Shown one piece after another: positions 1 to 11,776 of a DNA stretch of 64,000 nucleotides. The position numbers and the translations under genes are program-made. Source of the stretch: Blepharisma japonicum (lineage: Eukaryota > Ciliophora > Heterotrichea > Heterotrichida > Blepharismidae); contig CATKHK010000005.1 of the NCBI GenBank assembly GCA_949751835.1, forward strand, positions 558,001 through 622,000, written 5' to 3'. The notes beneath the pieces are model-generated. The model searched no databases, was not told the DNA's origin, and saw nothing but the letters and a program-made list of their open reading frames with translations. The first letter of the stretch is position 1; every line of letters starts with the position of its first letter.

Positions 1-215
1 GGTAAAAGTTGAAAAATTGAGACAATTAAAAATCAAATGTTGGCTACTCTATTAAATTGTTCGAATAAATTTTTTGGGAGTAGAGAAAATACTGTATATT
101 TGCCTGATGTAATAAAATTGTTGGGAAATGCTGTGGGCTCGCATGCTTTGCCGCCTTCTATTTTTATTTGTCGAAATTCTGCAGAAGAACTGTCAATAAA
201 TGCTGCATCTGCCAT
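1..215 (-). CDS. P4-type ATPase (phospholipid flippase), N-terminal fragment
   Basis: The first 71 residues of a P4-ATPase lie on the minus strand and run off the left edge. The segment FPNNFITSGKYTVFSLLPKN followed by LFEQFNRVANI is the family's hallmark N-terminal stretch before TM1. Reading on, codon TGA at positions 30-32 gives Trp and continues as FLIVSIFQLL, the start of TM1 (most homologues have Tyr/Trp-Phe-Leu here), so TGA must be sense. P4-ATPases flip aminophospholipids from the outer or lumenal leaflet to the cytosolic leaflet of plasma, Golgi or endosomal membranes, usually with a CDC50 partner. The catalytic DKTG and other domains lie outside the window, so subfamily cannot be given. 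The start is the only upstream ATG (213-215). Confidence 0.9.
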
Positions 216-478
216 TTAAAAGTTCTTGATTAATTATTTTATAAGAAGTTTTGGAATTTAAAATTCGCTTGCAATTGCATTTGTGAATTCTTTGCAAATA
301 GTCATTTATGAATTTGAGAAATTAATTAAATATTAAAAATATGATTATTTCCTTTAATAATAAATTAATTCCTAATTTATTACATAAAACTGCTGGGACT
401 TTTAGGAAAATGTATTAAATTTTTAATAAGTATAAAAAATTTTGTGAATTATAAAAGTTTAAATGGTAACCTAGATAT

Positions 479-1099
479 TTAAGCAAGCTCATCCTCTATA
501 AAATGAGAAGTCGTATTTATCCTTTCAAGCGATAAAAATGGGCTACTGTTGTTATCCTTTCTCTTATCCTCTTTATCTTCTGAAGTTTTAGCTTTAAGTT
601 CTGCCAATCTTTCCTCAATTTCTCTTTTTTCTTTATTTTTAAGAATTCTCAGTTCGCTCGGATCCATATTCCTGGTAACCGGGACTGGTGTAAACAAATA
701 AGTGTGATCTTTTGGGAAAGGAGGCAAAAAATTAGGGATATTTTCATCGTTATAGAAAACATCCATTTCTTCTTTAGGTGATAGACGAGGGACAATTGGG
801 AATTTTATGTCTTCACGGCAAAAAGGAATGTCAGCTATTTGATTTGTAAGAAAATGCTGAAGCTGCTCTTTGTTAGCCTGGAGAACATCTAATGCTCTGG
901 ATGTGTCAAAAATGTTGCATTCTGTACGGCCTGCGTGCTCAGCTATTAATTTAGCTCGAAGACCTATTTTTTCGATTAAAAGCTCTGTTACTTCCTCAAG
1001 GGTGTCTAAAGCTTGGCTGGATATGCTGGAAAAACCCATTTCTTGGGCAAGTTGGCATAAAGCAAGTTTGCCAATTTGTCGCTTATAATCTTCAGACAT
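479..1099 (-). CDS. TAF8: TAF8-like TFIID subunit (histone-fold)
   Basis: A 206-residue protein. Residues 1-85 look like a Bromo_TP histone fold (KLALCQLAQEMGFSSISSQA, then a helix ending in RALDVLQ). Residues about 120-140 carry NIPNFLPPFPKDHTY, which matches the proline-rich TAF8 C-terminal signature (IPxxLPPFPDPHTY). TAF8 pairs with TAF10 through the histone fold and helps bring TAF2 into TFIID. The C-terminal 60 residues are charged and low complexity. TAF3 shares the fold but not the LPPFP motif in this spacing, so TAF8 is preferred. No in-frame TGA is present. Start ATG is at 1097-1099 and the stop is TAA. Confidence 0.75.
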   Translation of the reverse strand: MSEDYKRQIGKLALCQLAQEMGFSSISSQALDTLEEVTELLIEKIGLRAKLIAEHAGRTECNIFDTSRALDVLQANKEQLQHFLTNQIADIPFCREDIKFPIVPRLSPKEEMDVFYNDENIPNFLPPFPKDHTYLFTPVPVTRNMDPSELRILKNKEKREIEERLAELKAKTSEDKEDKRKDNNSSPFLSLERINTTSHFIEDELA

Positions 1100-1602
1100 T
1101 TTAATATTGGGGTGTTGTATTTAAATTAGCTAGGCTCTTAATATTGATAAAGGAATCTCTGATACATAATTATATTCTTGCATTTGATAAATAATGTTTA
1201 AAAATTATCAACTCCTTAAACGGAAAAAAAAAGCTATCTAAAGGAAAAGAAGGAAGATGATTTTTCATTAATTTGACTAAAAAGTTATTAATAAAGGAAA
1301 AAGAATTATGCCTTAATAAATTACGAAGTTATGACGAATAGAAAATATTAAATATTTTAAACGTTCTTTAATCTCCAAAAGAATATAATCATAAACAAGG
1401 CCGAAATAAATCAATAATTCTAATTATAAAGAATATTTCAAAACTTTTAAACACAAACTACTATATCAATTCAATTATTGTTGCGCTTTATTTTCATGTA
1501 AATCACTTAATTAATACAGAAAAAACTACTTTTTAAGTTATAATTAGTAATCTATTTAGTAATTTGATATTAGTAAAAGATTTCATGATGTCATAAAAAT
1601 TA
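1100..1602. other. Intergenic, divergent promoters
   Basis: About 500 bp of AT-rich DNA between two divergently read genes (TAF8-like and the acyltransferase). I see no coding frame, RNA gene or repeat. It must hold the promoters of both neighbours. Confidence 0.6.
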
Positions 1603-2976
1603 ATGATCGATACAGCTATTGTATTGCTTTGAACCGTGTGCTTCTTTTATTTATACACAAGTTATGGATTTTTATATGTTATTGGATGAATTATTATTAC
1701 TTGGGCCACTCTGAACTGGATGCCTTTGCTATTCGGCTACGAAAGAGTAAGTGGATCAGACGGGATTTGGCTTCTTGACTCTCCTACAAACAAAATGTTC
1801 ATCACAAGCATAGGTATTTTAGAAAGGATCAGTGCGGACCAGATGAAAGATATTGTCAGAGCTTCCCATGAGTCTGAACCTCGTGCTAAAAAAATTATAA
1901 AATTATTATTTTGAAGGTTTTATTGGACGAAAGATAAAAATTACAATTTCGATAATCACTTTGAAACAATTTCGAACAAAATGGACAAAAATGATTTCCA
2001 AGAACTTGTAAACTCTTTAATTACCAAAGAGCTCGACCCAAAGCATCCTCCACATAAAGTTATTTTTGTTGAAAATTATGAAAACGATTCTTCAGCATTT
2101 ATTCTAAGATTTCATCACACTTTTGCAGATGGCATATCAATGGTTTCTAGAGTAGTTTGGTCAAGTGATGAAGGATCAGATAAGATTTTTTTCAATCCTC
2201 CAAGACCTACATTTTTGAGAAGTATTTTTCTATGGACTTTGGCAGTGATATCACTGCCTTATTCTGTGATTTCTTTAGCTCTACTTAAAATGAATAGAAA
2301 TAAGCTTCATGGAAAGCCATTGACAGGGAAAAAGACAATGTACTGGACAAATGATATAAAATTTTCTAATGTAAGCGCTATATGCAAAAAAAGAAGAATT
2401 ACATTTAATGATTTCCTGACCGCAAGTATAATTCAAGCATTAAATGAGTATGCTGAATGCGACTTAGGAGAGCTTATTAGCTATATTCCATTTAGACTGC
2501 AAGGCCAGCCTACAGATGGGAATTGCTTACCATTAGAAAACGATTTTGCTGCTTTATTAGTAAAGCTGCCTAAAGGAGACTTTGAAACACTACTAAATAA
2601 ATGTTCAAGTCTCTTCAATAAGCTTAAAAGCTCTCTACAGCCATTCTCTATTATGCTTGCTATGAAATTGATGGGGAAAATACTACCTCCTTCTTTTTCA
2701 AAACGAATTATGTACTTTTTTGCTAATAAGGCAACACTTTTGTTTTCCAATGTGCCTGGACCAAAGAAAGAAGTACGATATAAAGAAAAATTAATGAGAA
2801 GAGTTATAAGTATGAGTCCTACAATTGGGACTTGCGGAATTTCTATTACATCTTTTAGCTATAATGGATACTTCTTAATAACCTGTTATGCTGATACTGC
2901 AATAATCCCTGATGTGCAAGCATTCATCAAGATCGTGGAGAAGAATATTTTGGAAGAAATTAGCACCTTAAAATAA
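1603..2976 (+). CDS. Wax ester synthase/DGAT-like acyltransferase
   Basis: A 457-residue single-exon gene once TGA is read as Trp (TGAs at 1630, 1687 and 1912). The catalytic motif HHTFADG (residues 171-177) is the HHxxxDG of the WS/DGAT family, preceded by the expected N-terminal SPTNKMFITS. Further on, LLFSNVPGP and a late Gly-rich segment match the DUF1298 C-terminal half. The protein begins with a hydrophobic segment (residues 5-35), so it is probably anchored in the ER. Enzymes of this family esterify fatty alcohol or diacylglycerol with acyl-CoA to make storage lipid. The ATG at 1603 is chosen because it gives an unbroken frame that includes the TM segment. It converges on NRDE2 with 36 bp between stops. 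Confidence 0.85.
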
Positions 2977-3012
2977 TTATTTATTTAATTAATAATGCAT
3001 TTAAATATTCTT

Positions 3013-5649
3013 TTAGAAGTCAGCCATTCTTATTTCTTTTTCAGCAATAAGTTCCCATTTTTCATCCATTTCTAGTAATAAATAAAATTCTTTTATCCAA
3101 GGATGCCTTCTGATAGCTTGATGAACTATTGTTTCTTTGATATCTTCATTTGAATTATTAATATAAATTCTCCAGAGATCAATATAATCTGGATCTAATT
3201 TAGTATTTCTTGACGAATTTAGCAAAAATTTTGGTAATATTTTCATGCCTAATAATTGAAATTTTGGGTTATTTATAACTAACTTCATGTGAAATGGGCT
3301 AAAGTGAGTGATCTTTTTGATATCATTAAAGATCAAAAACTTTGGATTTGAATAAAAATCTAGGAAAAAAGAGAAAAATAAAGGATTTTTAGGGAAGGAC
3401 TGAAAGCTACGTAAGGCTGAATTCATGCATAATTGAGCAGAGAATATTAATCATTGGATATTCTTTGCATAGAGTAGTAATGAAATATTGTTTAAGAAAA
3501 AATATTCATTGGATAATCCTTTACATAGAGATGTTTCACATATATTTTCGGGTTTAAAACTATCAAACTCGTTTAATGCAGATTCAAGCCCTTCAGTTCC
3601 GTAAATAAATCATTGTGTAATAGATAAAACAATACTTCTTAACGAAGGAATTCAATTTTTTTCTGCTGGGCTTGATATCAATTTTCTCAATTTTATTTTG
3701 CATGACAAAGAAGTCAGCTCCTTTATGGACTCGATTGGGATATTTAAAATTTCAGATTGGATTAGTTTGCATGCTTCAAGTAAGGGTATTTTCATGTCAA
3801 AAATTTGATATAGAAAATATTGATGAACACAAAACAGTTTTTCATGTTCTGAAATTTCGCCAAATTTTAATATAGTTCTATATAATTTTTCTGCTTTTAT
3901 TGGTTGGCTTCTTCTTAAACTTTCTGTATAAGCCATTCAATATGCCAATGAATTTGATTTTTTTAACAAAATTTTAGTTAATCTGTCTTCATTCAATTTA
4001 TTTTCAATCAAAATTAGAAGAATCCCTAAGTCCTCTGTAAATATTCGTGTAAATTGCATAGATCTTTCAAGGATTCTCTCAGCGAAGCTTAATTTTGCCT
4101 TATCATTTAAATTTATAACTGGACGTCAAAAGATGGGTTTTATTTCCGTTTTTTCTCTATCAATATTGTTTTTCTTTTGGCAGTTTGTACATGATATTTT
4201 AGGGATACCTAGAAATTCCAAAAAATTTTCAATGATTTTTTTCTTATGAATTATTGGAAACTCTATCGGAACTAAATAATCACAAATATCTTCATAAAAT
4301 ACAACTCCTTCAGGAGACTTCTCAGCTTGCTCTTTATCTAAAATAGTTCTAAGAGGCAATAAATTATTTCCATAATCACCTAATTTATCATTAATCAGCA
4401 TATTATGAATTTCATTTTGAGTATAATTTTCATAGTTATTTCAACCTATAGGGACTTTAGTATCCCCAACTCTTGGCAATTCGGAATCCCAATATTCTTC
4501 AAATGAGCCAGCTCTATTTCCAAATACATAAAATTCAGTTAAAGCTTGATAAATCCCAATCGATCTCTCATAGTATCCGCTCATTCATTCAACTTCAATT
4601 ACTTTGGCCATAATTTCAATAAAAATTTCGATCTTTGTTAAATCAGGCTCACTCATCAAGTCTTTTATCCCTTGGCTAATTATTTCTCTAAAATTTGTCA
4701 TAGAAAATTTGGAAAAATTAGACAAAATGAAATAAAAATAATTGTTTCAAAGCTCTCTACTGTCAGGCTTCTGCTTTAAATACTCTTTTCACATATAAAC
4801 TAATTCAGAATTTGCAAGCTCATTTTCTCCAATTTCTTTTATGTTTTCATGATCATAAAGCAGCTTTTCTTCAAAGATTTCTAAATGTTTTAAAATCAGA
4901 TTTAAATTTTTTTCAGATGGGACTTCAATCAAGGCTTTATTTATTATTGCTAGTTCTTTTTCGATTGTAGATTTTTTATTTCCAAAAGCCTCCCTTTGAT
5001 ATTTCAAGTAATCTATTCATAAGTTTGGATCAGTAGGATTTTCTAATAATTTTTCATTAAATATTTTTATGGTTTCATGAATTTTTATTTCTTCATTTTC
5101 CTGCTTAATTTCAATTGATTCTATAGGAATATACTCTTTTGTGCATACATTGCATGCTTTTTGGATTTTTATTGACCCTTTTGGTTTAATTTCAAAATAT
5201 CTCTTTTTTATGTGCTTTTCTTGATTTTTACTTATCCCAAGATAATAATCAAGCTCTTCTCTTACCTCTTTGGCTTTCTCATACTGATTCTCTCCAATAA
5301 CTCTAATTGATCTAGCTCTTTTAAACCTAGGGACTTTTGATAAATTTGGGATATAATATTTTGCACTCTCATAGTCTCCAACTCTATCAGGCTCCCATTT
5401 AAGTATGATAAAAGCTTCTCCTTTTTCGTATAATGTATGCTCCTCATTAACTTCATTTTGGATTTTCCTTATCGATTTATCATTTGATATTTTTATTTTC
5501 TTCGCAGGCTTTTTTTCAATAGCATCTACTAGCTTCTCTTCTTCATCATCAAAGAAGTCTTCTGCTGTTGGACGTTTTTCTTGTGTTTTCTGAGGTGACT
5601 CTTTTAAAATAGGAAACAAAGGAGCTGAATTCCATCTATTAAACTGCAT
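3013..5649 (-). CDS. NRDE2: NRDE2-family nuclear RNA-surveillance protein
   Basis: An 878-residue protein read through many TGA=Trp codons in one frame. Residues 60-120 contain the N-terminal block EAFIILKWEPDRVGDYESAK...VPRFKR, comparable to the tyrosine/arginine block before the HAT repeats in NRDE2. From residue about 205 it shows HAT-type helical repeats starting NPTDPNLWIDYLKYQ. The C-terminus, VHQAIRRHPWIKEFYL followed by EKEIRM, matches the end of animal NRDE2 (RAIQxCPWxKxLYMD...EKELR). NRDE2 binds the exosome helicase MTR4 in human nuclei and acts in nuclear RNAi in worms. Length is close to the usual 1,000-1,200 residues. I checked the breaks between segments: only TGA occurs in frame. 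Start ATG 5647-5649. Confidence 0.85.
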
Positions 5650-5903
5650 AAATAAAATTTATATAAATGCTATAATTTTAATTCTATTCATATTTTATCT
5701 ACTACAATAATTAATATCCTGAGTATCCAAATAAAATTAAATTAAATATATATATTTCAAAATACCAGTAGTGTTGCTTTACTTCTGACATCATAAAGAT
5801 GTAAAATATACTATCCTCTCTTTATAATACCCTTATCATCAATATTTTCTTAGTAACTTCCAATATAATTGACACTTTATCTACGTCATCACAATAAATA
5901 GAA

Positions 5904-7865
5904 ATGTCACTAGATCGCCACATCCTTTCTTTTTTAAGAGCGCTAGTTTCTTCACGAGAGCGAAAAGTTGCGACAGCTGGTGTAGTCATAGGCATCCTTT
6001 ACCTTTTAAATTGGAGTCAGCGCAAAACATCAGCAAAAATTTCACTTGGCCAGCGAAGTAAAAAATCAAATAAAGGCACTGTGGATCTTGAGTTTTTCAA
6101 GCGTATAATTGAGCTAATAAAAATTGTAGTCCCAAGCTGAAAATCTCTGGAAATGTTTAACCTTGTGCTACTTAGTGCTTTACTAATTGCAAGAACTCTT
6201 CTCAGCATTTCTATATCTAGCGTCAACGGAAGAATCGTAAAAGCAATTGTCACTCGAGATTTCAATTTGTTTATGAAAAGAGTAATTTTTACATAGATAA
6301 TTCAATTGGCAATGTTTGCAATCCCTGCTTCAATGGTAAACAGTGGGCTTGACTATTTGAATCATAAGCTCGCTATTCAGTTTCGTGCAAAAATGGCTTA
6401 TTATTTGAATCAAAAATACCTTACAGGACTTATTTATTATCAAATGAGCAATCTCGATAACAGAATAGCTAACCCTGACCAAAGATTTACTCAGGATATC
6501 GATAAATGGGCATCTTGTCTTAGTAATCTGTATTCAAATATTACGAAACCTTGCTTAGATATATTTTTATTCAGCAGAAAATTATCAGATTTAGTAGGTG
6601 CTGAAGGACCCATTTTTATTATTGGCTGGTATTTTCTTTCAGGGATTATCATAAAATTTATAACACCTCCATTTGGGCTTCTTACAGCTCAAGAGCAGCA
6701 GAATGAAGGCTTATACCGAGCTTGTCAAAGTGATCTTGTCAATCACTCTGAAGAAATTGCTTTTTATCGAGGCAATGATTGGGAAAAACGAAGAATTAAT
6801 AACACCCTAGAAAAAATTGTAAAACACATCAATGATATATTGACGAAAAGATTTTTCATGGGAACTTTTGATAGTATGCTTGTGAAATATGGAGCCACTA
6901 TGACATCTTATGGAGTCCTTGGTCTGCCTGTATTTGGACCTAATAGGGAAAAATATTTCGCTAGGATAGGAAATGACCCAAGCTCTATTACGAGAGATTA
7001 TATAAGAAATTCAAGTCTCTTGATAAATTTAGCAAAAGCTATAGGAAGACTAGTAGTGTCTTATAAAGATTTGCAGTCTTTAGCTGGATACACAACACTT
7101 ATTCATGAAGCAAAGGTCGTATTGGAAGATTTGGCAAATGGGAAATATCAAAGGACAATGATGGAAGGAGCAGTTTATGACCAAAAGTCAAGGGGAACTT
7201 ATATAATAGCTGATTATATTAAATTTGAAAATGTGCCTGTGGTATCACCTAATGGAGATCTTTTAATAGAAAGACTGTCTTTTACAATAAAACCTGGCAT
7301 GCATACATTTATTCAAGGACCTAATGGATGTGGAAAATCTTCATTATTTAGAATTCTTGGTGAGCTTTGGCCATTATTTTCAGGGACTGTATATAAACCA
7401 CCTATGGAGCAGCTATTTTATATCCCACAAAGGCCATATTTGCCACATGGAAGTCTTAGAGAGCAAATTATTTACCCACACTCCAAGGAGCAAATGGAGA
7501 AATTAGGTTACAATGATGAATATTTAGAAAATCTTATGAGAATTGTAAGGCTAGAAGACATAATAGAAAAGAGAGGAGGGTTTGAACAAATCGAGGACTG
7601 GAATGACACTTTAAGTGGTGGCCAAAAACAAAAGGTCGCTATGTGTAGACTATTATACCATAAGCCAAAATTCGCAATACTTGATGAATGCACAAGTGCT
7701 GTCAGTATGGATGTGGAAGGGAGCATTTATCAGCATTATAAAGATAATGGCATTACACTGATTACTGTTTCACATAGAGAGAGTTTGCTGAAGTATCATA
7801 ATCATATTTTGAAATTTGATGGAGAAGGAGGATGGAATTTCTATACAATTTTGCCAGATTCTTAG
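5904..7865 (+). CDS. ABCD-family peroxisomal ABC half transporter
   Basis: Two exons (5904-6281 and 6297-7865) give 648 residues, close to the 659 of human PMP70. The TM domain carries family marks: NPDQRFTQDI, LYSNITKPCLDIF and the EEIAFYRG motif typical of ABCD proteins. The nucleotide-binding domain has Walker A GPNGCGKSS (from residue 467), the signature LSGGQKQK (565-572) and Walker B FAILDECTS. ABCD transporters work as dimers in the peroxisomal membrane and import acyl-CoA or fatty acids for beta-oxidation. The 15-nt intron is needed because TAG at 6294-6296 would otherwise stop the frame. One TGA (6138-6140) is read as Trp. The stop is TAG. Confidence 0.93.
6282..6296 (+). other. 15-nt intron in ABCD transporter gene
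   Basis: GTAATTTTTACATAG, phase 0. Its last codon TAG is in frame, so unspliced mRNA would stop here. Removing it joins LFMKR to IIQLAMFAIP, which aligns with the family. A is present six bases from the 3' end. Confidence 0.92.
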
Positions 7866-7970
7866 AAAATTCATAGTAAATAATGAAAATTAGTCTTGGT
7901 TTAAGATATATGGCCTTTAAAATAATAAATTAGTGTTGTCTAATCTATAAATAATTAATTAGCTAATATT

Positions 7971-9389
7971 ATGGTTACTCGTGAAGAAGCAATTCGGATT
8001 CTTACGAAATCCAAAGCAGATTTAGATATAATCAAAGAAAAAATTTATCAAAGCTTAACTCAATGTGAAGATTACAATAAAAAAGCATTGCAGCCACGCT
8101 TGATGAGAATCAAAGAACGTATAGCCTCAATTGATTTATTTCTAAAGAAATTACCCCAAACTGCTAATAAAATTGATGAAAAAGAAATAAAGAAGCTAAA
8201 AGGCGAAAAAATGAGTAATTGAGTTTTGAAGTGAATTGCTGATAAGCCAATATTTGTAAAAGATTCAAAAACATTAGTTGATATTATAAATGACAATATA
8301 AGGAAGCTTTATTTTCTAGAAAACAAAATTAATGAATTAATGAATAAAAGTAAGCCAAAAAATTTTGAAACAATAAAAATAGAAATTTCAAAAGAAATTG
8401 AAGATATTTCTGATTCTTTACAAAATATTTTCCAAGAGCCTGACCGCATGAAATATTTGCTTTATTGAAACGATGAAATTCGTCAACCTTATGACTATTT
8501 TTTAAGTAAAAGTGAAAAAATTTTGGAGTCATTTTATTTTTTCATGGATAAGTTTATAGCTGAAAAGAAATTTTTATTCAATATTACTCAGCAAAAAAGA
8601 ACAACTAAGCTAATAATTAGATGAATAGAAAATCCTCGAAAAATTGAAAAATATTTCGACTTAATTCATCTAGATGCTGGAACTTGCATATTAGAATTAC
8701 CAGGCTCTGAGCTATTTTTATATGGAAGCTCTTCTCCGATCACAGGGACATGTTGCATTATTAATATGAAAAATTATCAAATTAAAAAAATTTTGCCTGC
8801 TGGGGCTCCTTCATATTATGGTGGTCCAGCTTATTATAAAAATTCCGTGTACGTGTTTGGAGGGAGATTTCCTCAAAAATCAACACATTATGCTTATCAA
8901 TCAGACTGTGCAAGAAGATTTGATTTAATTAAAAATGTATGGTTTTGTCTTGCTCCCATGCCTGAAGATAATTCTTTATCTTCTTGTGTTACTTTTAAAG
9001 ATTCTATATTATTTTCTGGAAAAGGAAATACTGAAATTATTAAGTATGATTTAATTTTGGAAAGCTATTCAATAATTTCAAATATCAAATCGTATTCTGA
9101 TGCAATTAAATTATTGTTATCAGATTCTCAAAGAGTTTGAATGATTGAGAGCATTGGGAGAATTATAGAAAGTGAAATAGAGAATGAATATGTATGAAAA
9201 GTAATTGGCTACTCAAGGTATAGCGCTTATCAGAATTATTTCGTTGCATTTATAGATCAAGCTTTTTATATCAGTTTGTGCTCTTCAGGTAACGATATGA
9301 AGTACTATAAATTTGATATAAGTAAACAGACCAAAAATTTTATTGAAAGTATGGGTATATTTGAGAAAAAATTATTCTATTATGAATAA
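7971..9389 (+). CDS. Kelch-repeat protein with N-terminal coiled coil
   Basis: A 472-residue protein in one frame with at least six TGA=Trp codons against one TGG. Residues 1-200 are charged and helical, probably coiled coil. The second half has degenerate Kelch blades: YYGGPAYYKNSVYVFGG, then CARRFDLIKNVWFCLAPMP, then SSCVTFKDSILFSGKG with NTEIIKYDLILESY. The GG and Y...W...LAPMP spacing is that of Kelch motifs, though only three or four blades are clear, so the propeller may be incomplete or diverged. Such proteins are scaffolds; no enzyme activity is implied. The stop is TAA 9387-9389. Confidence 0.7.
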
Positions 9390-9583
9390 GTAAAACAACT
9401 AAATTAAAAATAGCCTGAATTTAGTAATTTGATGCTCTATCTAAAAATATGCTTATTAAATAAATAATTAAAACCATTTATTAAATTGGCTTTTAAATGC
9501 AATTTTTATAATGCTATATGATGAATGTTTAATTCTCATTTCAGCAAAATTTAAAATTAAAAAATTTAAATTATAAAATAAAT

Positions 9584-10477
9584 ATGAACCCCCCCATTAC
9601 GATTATTGATGATTCCTTAGACTCAATTCTCCAATCAATTGAATCAGCCAAATCTAAATCCCGCACAAATTTTCCTACCAAACAAATTTTTATCGTGTCT
9701 TGAAATGTAAATCTGCTTAAAAAAGCTGCATCAAGAGACCAATTTCACCTATTCATCTCTGAAAAATCTCCAGACATTTTATGCTTTGAAGAAACAAAAA
9801 TCACGCTATCAGAGCAAAATCGCTTCAAGTCTCTTTTTCCTCAATATTCCTATCAATATTGGAGCTTTTCAGAGGAACTTGACCATTGAGCAGGCCTTGC
9901 TTTGCTCTCAAAAGCAGAAGCTCACTCAATTTATCATGGAATTGGCACATTAAATAGCACAGGAAGAGTTTTATCAGTTGAATTTGAAGATTTTTTTATC
10001 TGTGTTTGCTATTGCCCTCTATCAAAAAGTGAAGAAGAGCAGCAAAAAAGGGCAATTTGAGATGAAGAATTAAGACATTTTATTATTGAGCTTCAGAAGA
10101 GAAAAAAAGTTATTTGAATAGGGGATTTTAATATAATTCATACTGAGGATGATATTATTGGACTTCCTAGTGATCTAATCATACCTCCTGGGTTTGGAAT
10201 AATTGAAAGAAAATCATTTGAAAAAAATTTTGAATTGGGGTTTGTGGATAGCTTTAGATATTGCAATGGAGATGAAAAAAAATTTAGCTGGAGAAGTATA
10301 AGAATGCCTGGATGCCCATTAGGGAGAATTTGGAAATCAAGAATTGATTATGCACTGGTTAGTGTAAACATGCTGCCATATTTGAAGGAATCTATTATTT
10401 TTGATGATTATAAGGCAGTTAGTGACCATTGTCCTATTGGGGTTAAATTGGATTTTTCTTTGTATGAAAATATTTAA
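9584..10477 (+). CDS. ExoIII/APE1-type AP endonuclease
   Basis: A 297-residue protein of the endonuclease/exonuclease/phosphatase superfamily. In order it carries VSWNVN (Asn catalytic site), LCFEETK (metal-binding Glu), WAGLALLSK, VIWIGDFNIIH (Asp/Asn of GDxN), RIDYALVS and SDHCPIGVK (catalytic Asp-His). This order and the EETK and SDHCP signatures are those of ExoIII/APE1 enzymes that cut DNA 5' to abasic sites in base-excision repair. It has four TGA and three TGG Trp codons, with the TGA Trps inside core motifs (VSWN, IWIGDFN). The N-terminal 40 residues have no obvious targeting signal. Start ATG 9584 follows a run of A/T; the codons after it are a C-run (AAC CCC CCC). Confidence 0.9.
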
Positions 10478-10880
10478 ATTATAATACATAATTAAATAAA
10501 GTTCAGCTATTAATTTAAATTAGAATTATTGCCAGATCTGAGAGCCAGTAAAGATGAATTAAATATCTCCTTATAAAAATATTAAATTTGGCTTAAAGTC
10601 TTAAATAAAATTCTGTAAAAAAAATTATTTGCTTATTTAACTTCTGTACTTTTTTATATTTAAAGTCAAAGTTAGAAAAATTTTATTCCCAAGATGTTCA
10701 GTAATCAGTAACTTTCTTTTTAATTCAGAATCTATTATTGCTCTTGCAATTATAAATTTCTTATCCATAAATATAATTGTAATAGCCAGGAAATTCAAAT
10801 ATAATTCTCATATGCAAAATTTTATCTTCTTTCCATGATGATCTTTCTTATATTAAGATTAATTTTATCCAATAATAAAA
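10478..10880. other. Intergenic
   Basis: About 400 bp, AT-rich, no coding frame or RNA gene seen. Confidence 0.6.
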
Positions 10881-11342
10881 ATGTTTATGAGATCTATTTG
10901 CAGAGCTTTTACTAGTCGTCCTTTTAAGGTCCTTGGGGTTCAACAAGTCGCTCTTGGACATTTAGATAAAAATGTGCTTACCAATTTTTGGAGCAATCAG
11001 CTTGGAATTCCAAAAATCGGTAATTTCCAAAGTGAGTCAGAGAATGTCAATGAAGACATTTTAAGAATTGGGGAAGGAGAGAATGCTGTGGAAATCGATT
11101 TAATGCAGCCTATCGATCCAGAAAAGAACCCTAAAGTCCATAAGATTGCCTTGAATCACTTTGGATTATGGATTGACGACTTAAGAGCTTGTGTCGATCA
11201 TTTAGTAGCTAATGGAGTTCAAATGACACCTGGAGGAATCAGAAGAGGCGCAGCAGGATTTGATGTAGCTTTTGTTCATCCTAAATCTACAGGAGGAATT
11301 CTTCTTGAGCTGGTTCAGCACCCTAACCCACCTAAGCAATAA
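10881..11342 (+). CDS. VOC-superfamily protein, methylmalonyl-CoA epimerase-like
   Basis: A 153-residue protein with two VOC half-repeats. The N-terminus MFMRSICRAFTSRPF is Arg/Ser-rich and lacks acids, which suits a mitochondrial presequence. The second half carries NHFGLWIDDL and FVHPKSTGGILLELVQ, close to the HPKDxGGVLxELEQ end of methylmalonyl-CoA epimerase, with the metal-binding His and Glu. The first ligand position reads QVALGHLD, where epimerases normally have HVAI, so the first His is Gln here or shifted to the later His. The epimerase racemises methylmalonyl-CoA in propionate breakdown; a glyoxalase-like enzyme is the main alternative. Both Trp codons are TGG. Confidence 0.72.
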   Translation: MFMRSICRAFTSRPFKVLGVQQVALGHLDKNVLTNFWSNQLGIPKIGNFQSESENVNEDILRIGEGENAVEIDLMQPIDPEKNPKVHKIALNHFGLWIDDLRACVDHLVANGVQMTPGGIRRGAAGFDVAFVHPKSTGGILLELVQHPNPPKQ

Positions 11343-11776
11343 ATAAAAAATCCAAAAATTAGACAGAATATGTTATAAAACATCAAATTGATACTAATAT
11401 TCTAATTGCCTAAAGGTATTTTTCAATACCAAATAAATTACTTATAAATAATGATGATTTTTCAAAAATTTATATATTTTAGCTATTATTTTTATATTTC
11501 ATACTCAAATAAGCCATCCTGGTGCTATTTCATATCATTTTAATTATCTTGATGAAAAAGCTAAATAATGAGCTTTTTAAACAAAAAAATTCTCGCATAA
11601 GTCAATTAGTTCAGTATATGTGCTGATATTACTGCTGAATCACCTTTAAAATGTATTTCATGCATTTGAGCTCAAAACGCTTCCATAGTTTCACTATTAT
11701 TGTTTTAAATTATTTAGCTATGAAATAATCCATATTGCTTTTAGATTTAAAATATTCATATTTCATAAATTAAAAG
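11343..11776. other. Intergenic
   Basis: About 430 bp, AT-rich. A short coding-like fragment on the minus strand near 11570-11710 was considered and not accepted. Nothing else is seen. Confidence 0.5.

Noticed and set aside
11520-11720. Minus-strand fragment with possible short exons (starting MEAFWAQMHEI)
   Set aside because: It needs a frame change or a 21-nt intron, unlike the 15-16 nt introns seen, and has no conserved motif.
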